Shown one piece after another: positions 1 to 19,600 of a DNA stretch of 64,000 bases (its first letter is position 1; every line of letters begins with the position of its first letter). This DNA comes from Aphelocoma coerulescens (taxonomy: Eukaryota > Chordata > Aves > Passeriformes > Corvidae). The stretch covers positions 92,240,004-92,304,003 of the forward strand of contig NC_091015.1 of the NCBI RefSeq assembly GCF_041296385.1, in the 5' to 3' direction. Under the pieces are notes generated by a model. The model did no database searches. It was not told the origin of the DNA and saw only the letters and a list, made by a program, of their open reading frames with translations. Position numbers and translations under genes: made by a program.

Positions 1-5166
<5,166 letters not shown>

Positions 5167-8100
5167 TGAGAGACTTCAGACCAAAATACTTGTTTATGTG
5201 ACTGGAAATTCACATGGTGCGTAAAGTTTCAGATACTTGGAGCTATTAGTTTTTCCTTAATTTCTACTTTTAACATAAAAATGCCCTTTGAAAATATGTG
5301 TGGTGGTGAAAAGGGGGTGTGAATTTGATTTTAAAATAAATTCATACAAAAGGTGCTGGATCTGACAGCCCTGGAGAGTGAAATCCTCTGTTCGTAGAAC
5401 AAACCTATGTAAGCTCTCCTACTGAAACAGTCCTTCCTACACCTCCTCACCTTTTTCTGAGGCAATTACCAGATTTTCAGCCCTTCAGCTCCCAAATTTC
5501 CTCATGAGATTGTAAACAAGAGTATCTGAAGGAGTGGTGCTTAGAGACCAGCTACAAATGGAGCTGGGCTGAAACCTGGTAGCTTCATTTCTAATCAGCT
5601 GGCAGACAGTGGCATCAGACTTGGTTTTCAGACAGTCTGTTGAGTCCATAGTAGCATGCCATTCCCACAGCCCTGCTAGCCTGTTGAAAATTAATTGCAG
5701 TAGAGTAATATAACACTGTGAAACAACATTCCATATATCTTTTAAAATGTGTCTGCTTAGTAAATGAAAACATTTACAGGCATTCTTGCTGAATATTTCC
5801 AAACTGAATTACATTCCACGTGAGTATCAGCCTGCAGATTCAGCTCTTCAATGTCTTCTTGCTTGGAATTTCACATCTTATGTAATTGATATTTGTATTT
5901 ATAATCTCAGAAAGAGCTAAGACTTCATGTGGCATCTTCAGTTCAGGCCCTAGTTACAGCTGAGGCATAAGGATGGAGAAGCAGGGAAGGTTCACAGTGG
6001 TGTGGTCTGTGTTGTATGTATTCTGCACAAGAAAATAGCTTAGTTACATGAAATGTATGCACCAAATCTCAAGCTGGCAGAAGCTGACCTTCTGTGTGAA
6101 CTGCTGTTCTTTTGCATGCCTCAGCCTTGCTTGTGTCAAGTCTGGAGAGTGAGGAAGATGATTATTGAGTCTGTCCCATTGTTCACTTCCAGTATTTGCA
6201 GTCATCCTTGGCAGCCCTAGAGATACCATATGTGAAAATGTTCCAAGTAACAAGCTGGTACTCAACTGTCCCTTTAAGAGGTGGGAACAAACATGAGTTA
6301 GAGTAGGCTTTTCTTGATCCAAGGCAGTAACACACTGGAAGTGTGCATAGCCTGACTTCTGTGCATGTGGGTGGCTGTGCTGTAGAGGCTGAGCTGTACT
6401 GCACCATAATCTCTTAGAGGTTCTTACAATATTTGGCTCATGTCCAACTTTCTGTCTGTATATATATGCTGTGATGGAAAAGCAGTTTCTGGGGTTGCTC
6501 CATGCATGAGGTAATAATGTTTGTGCTGAGTTTACTGCTACCTAAGGGACACTGTTGGCTGCCAGTGTGACTGCCTGGTAATGGACTTACTTACTAAGCA
6601 TGCTCAGGTACTAAGTACCTTGCATGCTTACAAGAGCATTTTCCAAGGCCACAAATACATACTTGTGATATGGAAAATAGGACAGACTAGCTTTAGAGGT
6701 AGCTTCCAGGACACTCATAGCCTACAGATCATCTGTATTCTCAGGAAGAGAATTTTATTAATGTCTATATTAGTTAATACCTACACAAAATCTTAAAATG
6801 AAGATCAGTCTCTGCTACATATTTGTATGCTAATTGCATGCCATTATATATGCTGCTAAGCCTCATATAAATATAGTTTATTTTAATCAAAATGTTCAGA
6901 TAGTTAATTTTAAATACTCCTTTTTTTGTTAAAATACATGCAATAATCTTTATAAAGTTATAATATTTATTAAACTTGCCTGTAATAGGCTGACTCTTAC
7001 GCTGCCTGTCTGGGTTTCCCCCCTGTTTGGAAAGCAATGGCAATGGTTTTATGACAGAAAAATTAGAGAAGTTTGCATTATACTAATAGTCAGCTACTTA
7101 TGTAATATAAAGATACTGGATCAATGCAATCTTTGTTTTATCCCATTAAAATATATATACCAGTAAAAATGAGTGAACATACATTGTAATGCAGTCAGCA
7201 CTTTGCAGTATCTTGCCCTTGCACTTTTGAAGTGCAGGTAAATCCCATTGCATAACCATCAACAACTTGCTTCTGTGTGCTGAAGTATCTATACAGTTGC
7301 ATACAAAGAATTGGCCAACAGAGACACAATTTTGTTTTGTAATACAAGGAAATTGCAAGCATCCCATTATATTTAAGTGAAAGCAGCAGCACTTACCTTT
7401 TGTTTGAGAAAAAATGTAACCAAATAGTTTGAATTGTGGTATATTTCAGAGCTACACGTTCCCAATAAAGTAAGAAGAGGTAAAAAGAATTGAAGTATTA
7501 TTCTTTGTGTTAATGGGCAAGGAGTACAATACATACAGTACAGTAGCAGTCAGTATATTTAGTCCAAACATGACTGGATCAGCAAAGACATTAAAACCTC
7601 TTTCATTTTCCTAATTTTACTCAACATTGCAAGGAACATCCTACAGCCGGCAAAAGATAAACTGTGCTGACAGAAATCCAGAGCTGGGGACTGGTGTGGA
7701 TGCTCTTTAGGTCCACAATATCTTATGCACTGAATTTGCAGAGCCATGCCACAGCCTGTACCCTCCGCTGGCAGGATCTATCCATTGTACATGGATTTTG
7801 AAGTCATAGCTGTATTGTGGCTTTAGTGGGACACACAAACTTGTTAGGTTGGACTGGCATGGAACAGACACAGAAAGTAAACAGCATTCAGATAATGTGA
7901 GTGAGGAAATAGTATTAGATAGTCCTCTGCAGGCTTGTGCTTTGAGGCAAAAAGAAGTTTTGCTCCTGATGTGGTTAATTTGGCACTATCCTAACACAGT
8001 CCAAGAAGGAAAAGTTGTAAAATGCATAAGTATTTCTGGTCCTAAAACTGTAGGAAAAAAAAGAAGACTTGACTGACTAAAAGGAAGCAATTAATTTAGT

Positions 8101-10093
8101 CTTGAAATGAAGGAGTTTCCAACCACCCCAAAAGTTACAGGTCCTTCATCGTGAAAGAGCTTATAGGAGCTTAATTTACAAGCAATAGCTGGTACAGAAG
8201 TCTGAAAAAGTCCTCCAAGAGGAAAAAAATGTTCAGGTTCAGTCACATCTAGACAGTGATTAGATTATTTAGTGTGATTAATTTCTAGAAAGGAGGTGAT
8301 CATTGCATTTTTCATCAGTAGAGGAAGTACGGTATCCCAAAGACAGTTTCATCATTTTCAAACTTCTTTGTTTTCTACAAGCAAGACACATTTTCATAAA
8401 TGATCATTTATCTGTCTCTGTTTTCATGAGTCTGTTCCAAAATACTTAAAATCTGTTTTTTAAATATCCTTAATGGTCACGTGGCCCAAAGCCCCATGAG
8501 TGGGTCAGCAGCTCAACACTTTGGAAAAACCAGGTACAGGAACTAGGCCGCAGCTTGTTCCCATGCTTCAGACTCCTGGTACATGCCTTGTCTTCAAGTA
8601 TCTTGGCAACACTGTAGTGTAGATTTGCTTACAGCACCCAGAAAGAGAGATTCTGCCTCATTTGAGCTTAGCCAATTAAGCAAGATGCAAGGAGCTACTA
8701 TGTTGCTTCTTTAAAGCCACCTTTTTCTGACTCAGTCGCACTGTCCCCCACTGCAGTCTCTGGGGTTGAAGGTTTGGGGACACCTGAGAAAATACAGATG
8801 TGACTGTAAGAGAGCAAATTTCCATTAGCTGGTAATCTTTTCTCTATGTCAATATTCAAGAAAATAACCAACTACTCTTAAATACAGATAGCTTGTTAAA
8901 TTACATGAGGAAATTTGAGCAAAAGGGTTGTGCTAAATGAGCTTAACATGAAAGAAAATTTATTAGCCAAAAACAAGCTTCAATTAGCATTAAATGTGTG
9001 TCGTATTAAAGAGCTGGAGGAATTGTCAGGAAGAATATATTTTCTCTTAATTGGTTTGCTTTGCCTAACCACTTAGGCTCCAACAAAATATGTTTGCATT
9101 CTATCATTATGTTTACACTTACTCTGTCTTCCAGTGTGTAAGTAGAGGTCATGATGAATTTGTAGAAAATGTTTTTCTTTCCCATTTATTATAGTAGGTT
9201 TCTGTTCTGCACGGAATATTAGAAATGTTTGTCCCATTTGCCTGAATAAAAATACCACCCAAAGTTTGAAACCAGGCAGGCTGTTGAGGGTGGTCATCCT
9301 TCAGCGTGTATTGAACCATTTACAGCGGGGATACTTCTGTGATAGGCATTTCATGGAGTTACTCTGAAGATGCCTTGTCTGTCATTGGTTGGAAAAGATA
9401 CACAGCATTGCCCGAAGCCTTTGAAGCCATTAAGGCAGTGTGGATATAGAAAAAGACTTGCTTTTTATGTGACTTTCAGAATAATAAAAAGATGACTTTA
9501 TGAGAAAGTCCTTTATGACTAAATGTTCCATGAAAATTGACGGCATTAAACTTCAAAACGCTAGTCAAGGAGTTTTAGAATCTAAAGTCCTTTCTTAAAT
9601 AAAATATACCTACTCACCTTTTAAAAATGTTAATTACAATGTGCTATCATGTAGACTTGGGACACATTGTTTGGATTTTCTTCTAGTAAGGTTACTATCA
9701 GTCAGACACCCCCCAAAAGCTGGTTTAGGTTAAATTTATCTAGTGCAAAGATCTGTGCAGAACTTAAACTCTACATTAAAGATCTAAATTCTAAATCCAG
9801 AGCATAATAATTCCTCAAAAATAGTGGCTTGACTTGAAGGAACTATTCATGTCTTCAGATTGTTCATGAGCATATGTACTTTGCAGTGCTGATCTTTCAG
9901 CGGGGCTTAATTTATTTCTGTACAATTGGCAAAAGCTTTTTCAGATTAGTATGTTACCCTCTCAGAAAAAGGATGAATTAATTTAAGATAAACCCCCTTC
10001 TGTAATGTGAAGCTAAAGTACCATTATAGAGAAGGCATTGTCTAGAGCCCATTTTTGTATTAACTATGAAAATGCAAGTACCTAATTAATAAA

Positions 10094-10118
10094 TGATTGA
10101 TTGATTGATTGATTGATT
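10094..10118. repeat. (TGAT)n tetranucleotide microsatellite
   Basis: About six perfect units of TGAT lie in the 19-kb CTNND2 intron. The tract is a likely length-polymorphic marker. No function is evident. Confidence 0.9.
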
Positions 10119-10872
10119 TATGGCAGTGGGCGTCCCCAAGCTTCAGTGTGACTGATGACAGAGGATTTTCACCAACCCACGACTCTGGGTCATGGCACGC
10201 TCAGCATACTCTCTCCCAGAGCCAAGAAACCAGAATCTATTCCCCAACCCAGGTATTCTGGCTGTCAGCTGACCAGTCTTGAATTGTTGTGTTTCATGCA
10301 TACTGAGATTTGTACCCAGAGCAGTTCTACAGGAGACCTTTGAATCAAAAGTAACAAAGCCTAACTGGAGAATATGTTTTTCAGTTGCACAGTTTAATCC
10401 ACTGAACCCTGTAGGTTCTAGATGGAAGGTGTCTCACTTCACTTAGGAGAGTTGTGCAAGGAGGGTGTGCAGAGTTCTGTTCTCTCTGAGGACGGCACGT
10501 ACCAGTGAGAGGGACAAGTGCATTACATTCAGTTCCCTAACAATCTTTCTAGCATTTCTCTGATCTCTTCTCTGATTGTCTGAACCTTTCAAAGAGAAAG
10601 GCAGCTGTTGATAAGCACTATGTTGCAATAACAGGTTAAATTTATAAAGCACATTGCTTTGTTTTCTGGCACAATGGCATCTCTTAAGAAAAAAAGCAAT
10701 AGCTGGATAGTTCAGTAAGGGGATCCCAGGTAAACCAACACATCTGTAGAAAAATCAGTGTGTCCAAGAGTCAATTAAATTCTTAAAATGCTAATTTTCA
10801 GAATCTCTGTTAAGAGTGATAATGTACATTTCCTTAAGACAGAATTATAGTTGGAGAATTAGCAGGACTGGC

Positions 10873-10891
10873 TTTTTTTTTTTTTTTTTTT
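10873..10891. repeat. Poly-T run
   Basis: An uninterrupted run of 19 T lies in a CTNND2 intron, with no recognisable retroelement body beside it. Confidence 0.85.
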
Positions 10892-11086
10892 GGTGATAGA
10901 GGCAGTCTTTAATTTGAGGTACTAAAATTCCATTTCCTTAACCAAGTGTGTTCTTTTTTTTCCTTTTAATATTTCTTTTCTTAATAAAATATTACTTTGT
11001 GGCATCATGGCAAAATCAAAATACCTTCTACATATGCACAACATCCTAGAAAGTCCATGGAGGAACCATATTTATGTCTGTATTGT

Positions 11087-11170
11087 ATGTGTGTGTGTGT
11101 GTGTGTATACATGTTATTATACATATACAGACATATGTATACAGTCATACATGTATGTCTGTATATTATC
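11087..11170. repeat. (TG)n microsatellite and alternating purine-pyrimidine tract
   Basis: A perfect TG run near 11088-11107 passes into ATAC, ATGT and ATAT alternations up to about 11170. Alternating purine-pyrimidine DNA of this kind can adopt Z or cruciform forms in vitro. No function is shown here. Open frames across it are artefacts of the repeat. Confidence 0.85.
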
Positions 11171-13441
11171 TCTGATAACATATTTAGAGCAAATTGGAAT
11201 TTACCTGTTTTTCCTGGCCCCACAGAACATAGTGGCTATGCTATTTCTTTCATTTCTTTGTTTTTTTGCACTAAGTTTGCCTGGAAAAGAGAAGACATCA
11301 GAGGAGATCTCATTTAAATACTCCAAACATAAATATCTTTCAAGGCTAGGGTAAATCCTTTTTATCTTTAGCTAACAGGAATATAGTTAAAACACTCAGC
11401 ATTTCATCTTCTGATATATTACATTACTTTCTTTTGCTAATTAGGAACTAGGCAAATTCCTAAATTGATTTTTAATAAAGGAAATGTGGAAATTTTCTGC
11501 AGAAGTAAAATACTCAAGCCTTTTGAAAGCATCATCTGAATAATTTTAATAGAGATTCTATCACCAATATAGCAAAAAAGTTATAGTCTTCAAATGCATA
11601 CTTTCTTTTTTCTTTTCTTAAGAACATGTGATTTGCCTTTAGCTGAGCATTTTAAATGTGGCTTTTTATCAAATGACAATGCTGTGAAAGACTGAATCAT
11701 GAAATTGTCGTTGGATTCAGTACTAGAGAAAAAGTTGTCATTACTGATTTATGTCTGTGCATTCTTAATTCTGCATTTTATGCTGAATATTACTCTCCAA
11801 TGTTCATGTAAGACAGGTTTGCCTATCCCAATGCACACACAAATATGAAGAATTTCATCATTAAAGCAAAGGCATATTTTGTATTCTGCAGGAAATAACA
11901 TGTAGTAGCTGCAGAGCAAAGAATAATATGATAATCTTTTCACATTATCTCTTAGGGACATGAAAACCTCTTCAGTGAGCATTGGTAAGATAGTCTGGAA
12001 TTCTGTTTTTACCTTGATGCTACTTTTTCAATATAATTGGCACTAGGCAACATCGCTGTATTTGTAAACTTAACCATTTTACTTACTTCCTCTTTTGGTG
12101 GCATAAGCCTTCCCAGGGATTGGTTTTTAAGAATCATTCAAAACTTTGGTGAGAAATTTTTAACATTTCTGGTTTTCTGATTGCCAGTTGCCTGCTTGAA
12201 TAACACCCTATTTGTCTGTACAATAGGAATTTACATATTATGAGAAAAATCATGAATCCTAAAGACAAAATTGTGGAAACAAATTTAACTGAGGTAAAGA
12301 GGTAGACTCTTTGGCATATGCAGAAGTAGTAAGGAGTATTCACACAGGGGAAAAGTGATGTAAAAACCACTCTTGAGTTTTTAAAAATAAAAAAGAGAGA
12401 GAAAATCTCATCATTTGGCAAAATACATACTGTTTTCACCTAGCTATGCTACCATTCAAAATCGTTTGGCTACTTTTTTTAGGAAGAACAATTTTCAAAA
12501 AGAGCAAAATATTACAAAATGCTAAGTCAAACTGAATGTTGTTTTGATTTCATTTTAATGCCAATAATTACCATTTTGCTTGTGGTGTCAAGTAGAACAT
12601 GTTCTGATTTCCTCGGCTTATACATCATCTCAAGTAATATTTTTTGTAGTTCCTTGTAACTTTCAATTTATTAACAGTCTCAAACAGTACTAGAAAGATA
12701 GAAAGTGATTACTATTAAAAATATGTATTTTGCATGGCCTAAAGAGGGTAGAAAATATTTTGCTATCCGAAGTATTAATGTTCTTACCTATATCACAATG
12801 ACAACACATGGGGGAGTATCAAGTCATGTGTTTCAATATCAGTTGTTAGAAGGAGATGCTCTCACATGTTTTATCCTCTGGATTCCATAATTTACTATAT
12901 ATTAATAATCATAATTTATTTTAATAATTTTGCATTTTACATAGCTAAATTCTTTGTAATGCCCTCAGCAAAGATTTATTTACTATGCAGTATCACCTAC
13001 CATTCCTTTAGTTATGTTTCAGTATTTACATGTTTCTCTCTGAAACATTTTCCATGTCTATTATGATATTGAAAATATTAATAGTAACCTAAGGTAGTCT
13101 GGGCTGAACTGAAAATTCAATACTGATGATTGTATTTTCATGAAAACAGTTCTGTGTAGCTGAAGCCAGGCCTGCCCTTACTTGTACTATTTTGATAATG
13201 AATGAGATTTTTTTAAAAAATCATGTATGATGACTGAGCCTAATTAGAGTCAAACTAATGGATTTGGTTTTTTGCAAATACTTGTGTGTCTGTTGGACAA
13301 TGTGTCTGTATGTTTGCTGGTAAATATCTCTATATGTACATATAAACATAAATGGGCTGTGTGGGTGTAAAACTTTAAACACAACACAGAGTAGACTTAG
13401 AAGACGCCGCCTTTAAGTATGATGCCCACAATACCCATTGG

Positions 13442-13672
13442 TTGGATATTACATAAAGGTTCTTCACCCAGAGGGTGGTTGGGCACTGGAACAGCTCCCC
13501 AGGGAAGTGGTCACAGCACTAGCCTGACAGAGTTCAAAAACCCATTTGGACAATGCTGTGAAGCACATGGTGTGACTCTTGGGGTGGTCCTGTGCAGGAG
13601 CAAGAGTTGGACTTGATGATTCTGATGAGTCCCTTCTAACACAGGAGATTCTGTGATTCTGTAGTTCTGTGT
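13442..13672 (+). mobile_element. CR1 LINE 3' fragment
   Basis: The sequence has the typical avian CR1 3' end: AAGGTTCTTCACCCAGAGGG, TGGTTGGGCACTGGAACAGC and CTCCCCAGGGAAGTGGTCAC. It then passes through GTTGGACTTGATGATTCTGA to the terminal octamer-like repeats GATTCTGTGATTCTGTAG. It is 5'-truncated, as almost all CR1 copies are, and lies in the same orientation as CTNND2 in the 19-kb intron. No intact ORF remains. Confidence 0.93.
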
Positions 13673-16600
13673 CCAGACAAAGAGACCTTGAGAATGTGTA
13701 AAGGAATAAACCTTAATGGTTTGAATTGTGAGCTTAGAAAATATCTATAGCTATAGTTGACTGTTGCTTTTCCCCTGAGGGCCTTAAAGACATGATAGTA
13801 CTTCCCTCTAGAATTGAGCATTGTAGCAAGCAATAATTCAACAACCAAATTTAGCACTACTTCTTCCGGATAATCACTAAGGAGTGCATGGAAGCTGGCG
13901 CCATTGTCATCCAAAATCTCCTAGACTCAAGAGGTGCTAAACAAATGAGAAGAGAATCAAAGTTTATCCAAACAATTCTCTAGGATGAGCCATATGTATG
14001 TGCCACTAAAGCATCCTCAGCATTGATGCTGGGTCTCATGGTAAGCTCTAGCTGACTTATAAGGGAATGATGAGTTTACTTAAAAACTCAAGTCCACTCT
14101 AAGGTTGCTATGTACAGATTTAGAAGAGAGAAATTTAATCTCATACTTGTGTAAAGTCTGTCTCTAAAGTACTCCATCCTTTGAACTTCTCCAAAGAAAA
14201 GAAAATTTAAAATGCAGCCCAGGAGTCAGTATCTTTAACTTAAAGCCTTCTTTCTGAAGGGAATTGTATAACTGAAGTTTCTGAAATATCCTTAGGGTAG
14301 AACTATGAGGAGGCATCCAGAATCCAGAAGGTTATGCATAGGTCACATCTATAGATGTTTTTTCAAAAGTATGGTAGCTCAGAATAAAATTGGATCTTAA
14401 CATTTGGATACAAAAGAGAGACCCAAGAAAATTAACTGCATGTCTTTTGGTACTGGGAACATTTTTAGTCTACTTAAATAATGTATTAAGTATTTTAAAA
14501 CTAATATAAACGTTAATTAATGGTAAACAATGTGTAGCTGGATTCATATGAACAATTATGAAAAAAATTCAGAAGTCTTTCTAAAGACTTTCAAAGGTGT
14601 TTTAAAGATACATGCAAAGAGAAACTCTTTTTAATTTATGTCAATATTTTTCTCCAAAATTCACTCAAGGAACATGATTCTACCATTCTGAACAAAATGT
14701 GAGATTTAATTAACTTGTATGCTTAATGTTTGCATATCTAGGTTCAGGCACGGATCAAAGTAGATGTGCAGTAAAGAGTATGGGTGAGAAACTCACTCCC
14801 TCTCAGCAGACTTGAACAGGAATGTTGGAGGGTGTTGGATGGTTGCTTATAGTTTTGCAAATGAATCAGATCAGTAGAACTTTTACTTGTAGTAGTTGCA
14901 CACACATGGAGCACAGAGGGGAGGGAAATCAATTAATTATTGTGTCAATCACAGCATATTTCTGTCTCAGAGGTAAATAGTTGAGCTGGGATGGTTTGAT
15001 GCATAACAGTGGGCATCTTTTGCTGGTGCTGAGCTGTATTGCCGTACTTGCACTATCATCATCCTCATTCTTCTGGGTTCTATAAGGAGGTCAAAAGTGT
15101 TTGTTCAATATGGCCAGTACATGTAAATTAAACCAAAGGTCAATGGAAGATTAAGCTGCTGCATCAATATCCTACTTTCAGTTTTTTGATGTTCTACATG
15201 ATCTAATAATGGGTGGGGGGAAAAAATGCTAGGAGGTCCTTCTCATTTCTTCCTTCTTCTCTTCCTAAAACTGCTAACAGAATTCAAAAATGCCCTAAAT
15301 ATGTCTGCCATTTCAGACTTTAAAAAAGAAAGAAACCTTATATTTTGAAAGGAGCCTCTTTTGTAGTATGTGTGCTTTGTTCTGAGTGTTTTACTTCCTT
15401 TACTTTCTGATACAGTTTGTCTTGATAAAAGAGCTATAGCTACTTCTTCCTGCAAAAAGTAGAAATAAGAAGTTTCACTGGAAGTTTCTGAACTGGTTTT
15501 ATTACTTTTAATTGTACAGAGTGCTTTTGGAGAAAGCTGTGGATCCTCTAACTTGAGAGTAGTAGTCTTTGGTCCAACAGCATGGTTCTTTCTGAGTTAA
15601 TACTTATTTAGTGAGTTGGAAACTCTTAAAGGTGTATCAGTAAAAAATAATGTGCATTTCTCATTTTTAATATCCATGTGTGTTGGTGAACTACATGTTT
15701 AAAGCAGAATATCCTTAAATTCATACAGCTTAGCAGTAATCACTCAGATCTCTAACTCTTTAATTTAAGTGTATTATGCACGAACTTTTGACCTAAAACC
15801 AAGGACAGCACGAGTTTCTCCAGTAAGTTTTCCCAAGGGGCGCTGCTTCCTGTTATGTCAGTCAGCTCCACTTTGGAATAAAATGATCCTCTGTTTTCAG
15901 CTGCACTGCTGCTCTTTGGGAAGCACAAAGTCCTAATGGCTCTTGATCACAGTCAGTATCATTGGTCCTGCCATGTTCTTTACTGTAAGAGATAATGGTG
16001 CAAATTTTACTCTGATAATGATTGTTTTTCGTGTTTTACATTCATAGGTATAATAGAAAAGTTGTATCTGGTTGATTTTATGGTTTAATGCATGAAAAGT
16101 AAGAGTAAGAGGTGTTGATTTGTTTCTAGCCTTTGAAAGGACAGTAGATTTAAGAAACTGACCCTGAACATAAAGTAGTATTTGTCTCCCCCCTGAAATT
16201 TTGTGGCCAAGAGCCAGAGTTTGCATTTCTAGGTCTTATACATGTTAAGATAGGTGGAATTGCATTACTGGAATGAAAATGACAATACAAATCAAAAATT
16301 ATTGTACACATTTTCTGGCAGGCAAGGTTTTCTTCTACCTACAAGATACAAGCAAGAATAGTTCTTTTGTGATTCTAACAATTTAAATTATAGCTTATAT
16401 ACCCTATGCAGGAGAAAATAGAAGAACAGAAATTCTAGCTGAAGGGCCAAGTACTGTCTTCATTTCCTCTAAAATATATTCAAACAATTTTATTTCTGTA
16501 TAAGAGGTAAAGGGATGCTTTGAGAAATGAATTTATTTCATTTTATTGCAGTGTTTTGAAAGTTGGTTTTTTTGGCTGCATATAACGTCAGCAAAATGAA

Positions 16601-19600
16601 TAATGAACTCTGCTGTATCTAGAGTCTTGTCCTTCATGCTTTGCCTCACATAAAATTCTCTTTTCTTACAGCTATTTTATTCATCAGATTAGGTCCTGTC
16701 ATCTTTGCAATTCACACAACAGGAAATCAATAATTAATTATGGATAGGTAAAGCAATGCTTCACTGATTGCCTAAAACACCCAAGACTTGCACTTTATAA
16801 AACCACCGGGGATAGTTTCCTAGCTGTTTCTCACTTGAATAGATTCGGCAAGTAATTAGCACTATCTCTCCCTTATCATGTGTCTCTTCATAGCTAAAAT
16901 CAAGGAATAAGGTGTAAAATTAAGGTACAGGATCTGTGATTAGAAGATGATAACAATGCACACCAAAAAAGTGCATTTAAAAAAAGAGAAGTCGCCAATG
17001 CCATCTCTGTGGTATTTTAAAAGAAGAAAAATGGCTGATACTCTCCGAAGACTAAAGTACTCCTTGCACTGCGATGGAAGAGAAAAACAGGGAAAGAAAA
17101 TATTGTTGATTATTTTGAGGCTGAATGCTGACAGTAGGAGAATAATGGCTTTGCTTTCAGAGAAGCTGAGATGGAGGCTGGGAGGTATACATCTCATTTT
17201 GGAAAAAAATGAGTTTAACCACCAATTCTGAAAATGTCACTTCAAAGAGCCTACAGAAAACTTAATAATCCTCAGCCAGTGCCAGACAGTTTTGCTGCAG
17301 TTAATGACTGTCTGACTAGGAGCCCTTCTTTAAGCCTCATGCTGCCCTAAATACGTATTTCAATATGTATTTGTCTTTCAGCTTCTTAAGCAATTGAACT
17401 TCTGCTGTGTCTGGGATGCAGAAACGGTCACTTATAAGTAAAAGCCATTTGCACACTGAAATTCAGAGTAAGAAGACCAGAGGCGCTGAGCTCGAGCCCA
17501 CTGCACCAGACAGGAGAAGGAAGCTCTGTGTGTGTCACACAGCTGCACCAGCTGTGGAGCAACGTGGCAGCCCCAGCCTCTGGGGCAGGGGGCTGAGGGT
17601 GCCTGGCCCTGCTGCTGCTGCTCTTTGCCTTGGCTCAAGTGATGGCACTGCTTCCATGGGGCTCTCAGCGGAGTCTCCGTCCTCTCCCCCCAGTTAGGTC
17701 TGTGCAGGGGGGGAGTGAGTGGCCTTCCTCACAGGCTCACAGAGGAGTCATACTCCCAGCATAACCTCTAACCAGCAAACATCTGGCTTCATCATCATCG
17801 TGAGAAGGCATGTTTTCCTTTAACCACTTCGGCTAACTTCTCGTACTGCCACCAACTCCTGCTCTTTTATCCAAATAAATGTGATATTTTTAAAGCCCCC
17901 AGACTTTATGAATTTCTCTTTTTAAAAGTAATTTCCTGGCTTCCATATGCTGTGGAAATGAGACCATAAGCACAAATACTAAAATCTTCAAATTAAGATG
18001 AGCTTCAGTGATTCATGTCTTCACTTTGTGTCTGTTGATTTTGGGTGCCTGGCTCATAACTCCTTGGGAGAGGAGGGGAAACAGGACACTTGGAGTCAGT
18101 AGCCCTTTTGAAGCCACTGAAATTACTCCAGAATGAAGGATTTAAACCAAACAGACATGTAAACTGGAAGGATCTTCCCACTCAATCCCTACTCCTCTCT
18201 TGAACAACATATCTTGATTTACCTCTTTGGAAGCAAAAGATAAAATCCTAGGAGTAAAAATGTCAATAGTCATTAGAATTGAAGTGTAACTGATGGCAGC
18301 AAAATAATGTTTTTTCATAATACATCATACAGCAGACCTATGCCCAGGAATTCTTTTCTGGTTTTGAGTTTTTCTGGAAACAGCACAAGCAAATCCAGAA
18401 AGAACAATACTTTCAGGAATTAGTTTACTGCTAATAGGATTTGACAGTGTCAATTCATTTGTAAATTCAATTTGAATTTTTAAATGCAAAGAAAAAATTA
18501 AAGAACACCTTCTGTTTTAAATTAGATAGTTTATCTAAAACTAATTGGTTTGTTTTTCAGGAGTTTTTCTTTTTGAAGCCATAAGAATCCCTCTTCCAAA
18601 GTAAATACTCTTTGAGTACAAAGGCAGGGGCTTTTTAGAGAACAGCTGTCTTGCCATCACTTCTTCAGCAGCTCACATTTCCTTGTCACCCCCTCCAGTT
18701 GTGCCAAGTCCTGTAGGTGGGAACTAGTTGGCTTCCTCCCTTGTTGCCACGGAGCTGGCTTGGTATCTTTGTTGAGAAACACTGGGAAATGTATTTATTC
18801 TTTCTCTTTAATTAAAAGAAAATCATGTGATCCCAGGTTGTAAACCCTAATGATAAGTAAGGGTGGTTGTTGGTGAACATTAAAACTGCATTATTTCGTA
18901 AGTCCAATGTGAGAGCTCCATGAGGTATATATGTGGATCACCCCAACCTTGTGACCATTTCAGATTTCTCACCACAGTCAAGTCATACACATAATTTTCA
19001 TATGCCTATCTGTGTAGATCATTTGATCCAGTTCTACTTTCTGCTATGTCTTATTAGAGTTGTGACAGCAAATTCCCACTGAAGAATTGCCTAGGCCTGT
19101 GTAAGTCTGATGAGCCTTGACTTAATTCACATCAGATTTATCTTTTGCTGTAGACAGCGTCACACTGGTGCACACCAGTTGGGATGTTTAATTTAACCTG
19201 ACAGTGGTGCTTTAGCTTGCAAAGGAAGCAACACCAGCAGCTCAGAGCAGTGTCTGGCTGAGTTCCAAAGTGGGTAGATCCTACGTTACGTACTTACAGA
19301 CATTTTGCCTTGTTGCTGTGTCACCTACTTCTAACACCACAGTGGGTCTAGTTGCTGATCCCTGCAAGAGGTTGTCTATCAGAACTTCACATTTCTGCAG
19401 CTTTTAACCATTATAGGGACAGTTATTACTGCAGTTAATACCCTCAAGCCAGTAAAAAGCTGGCTTATGGATAAGGAAGTAGGATGACGAAGCAAGTCTG
19501 GTCCTGTGTGCTTCAAGTTGTCTGTAAAACTTCTATTAGATCAGAAGAGGATCAGACCTGAAACAAGAAGTAGCATTCTGGTAACCTTCAGGAAGGCAGG

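Noticed and set aside
11005..11354. Frames of 70-115 codons rich in Cys, Val, Tyr and His
   Set aside because: They are generated by the TG/TA alternating repeat.
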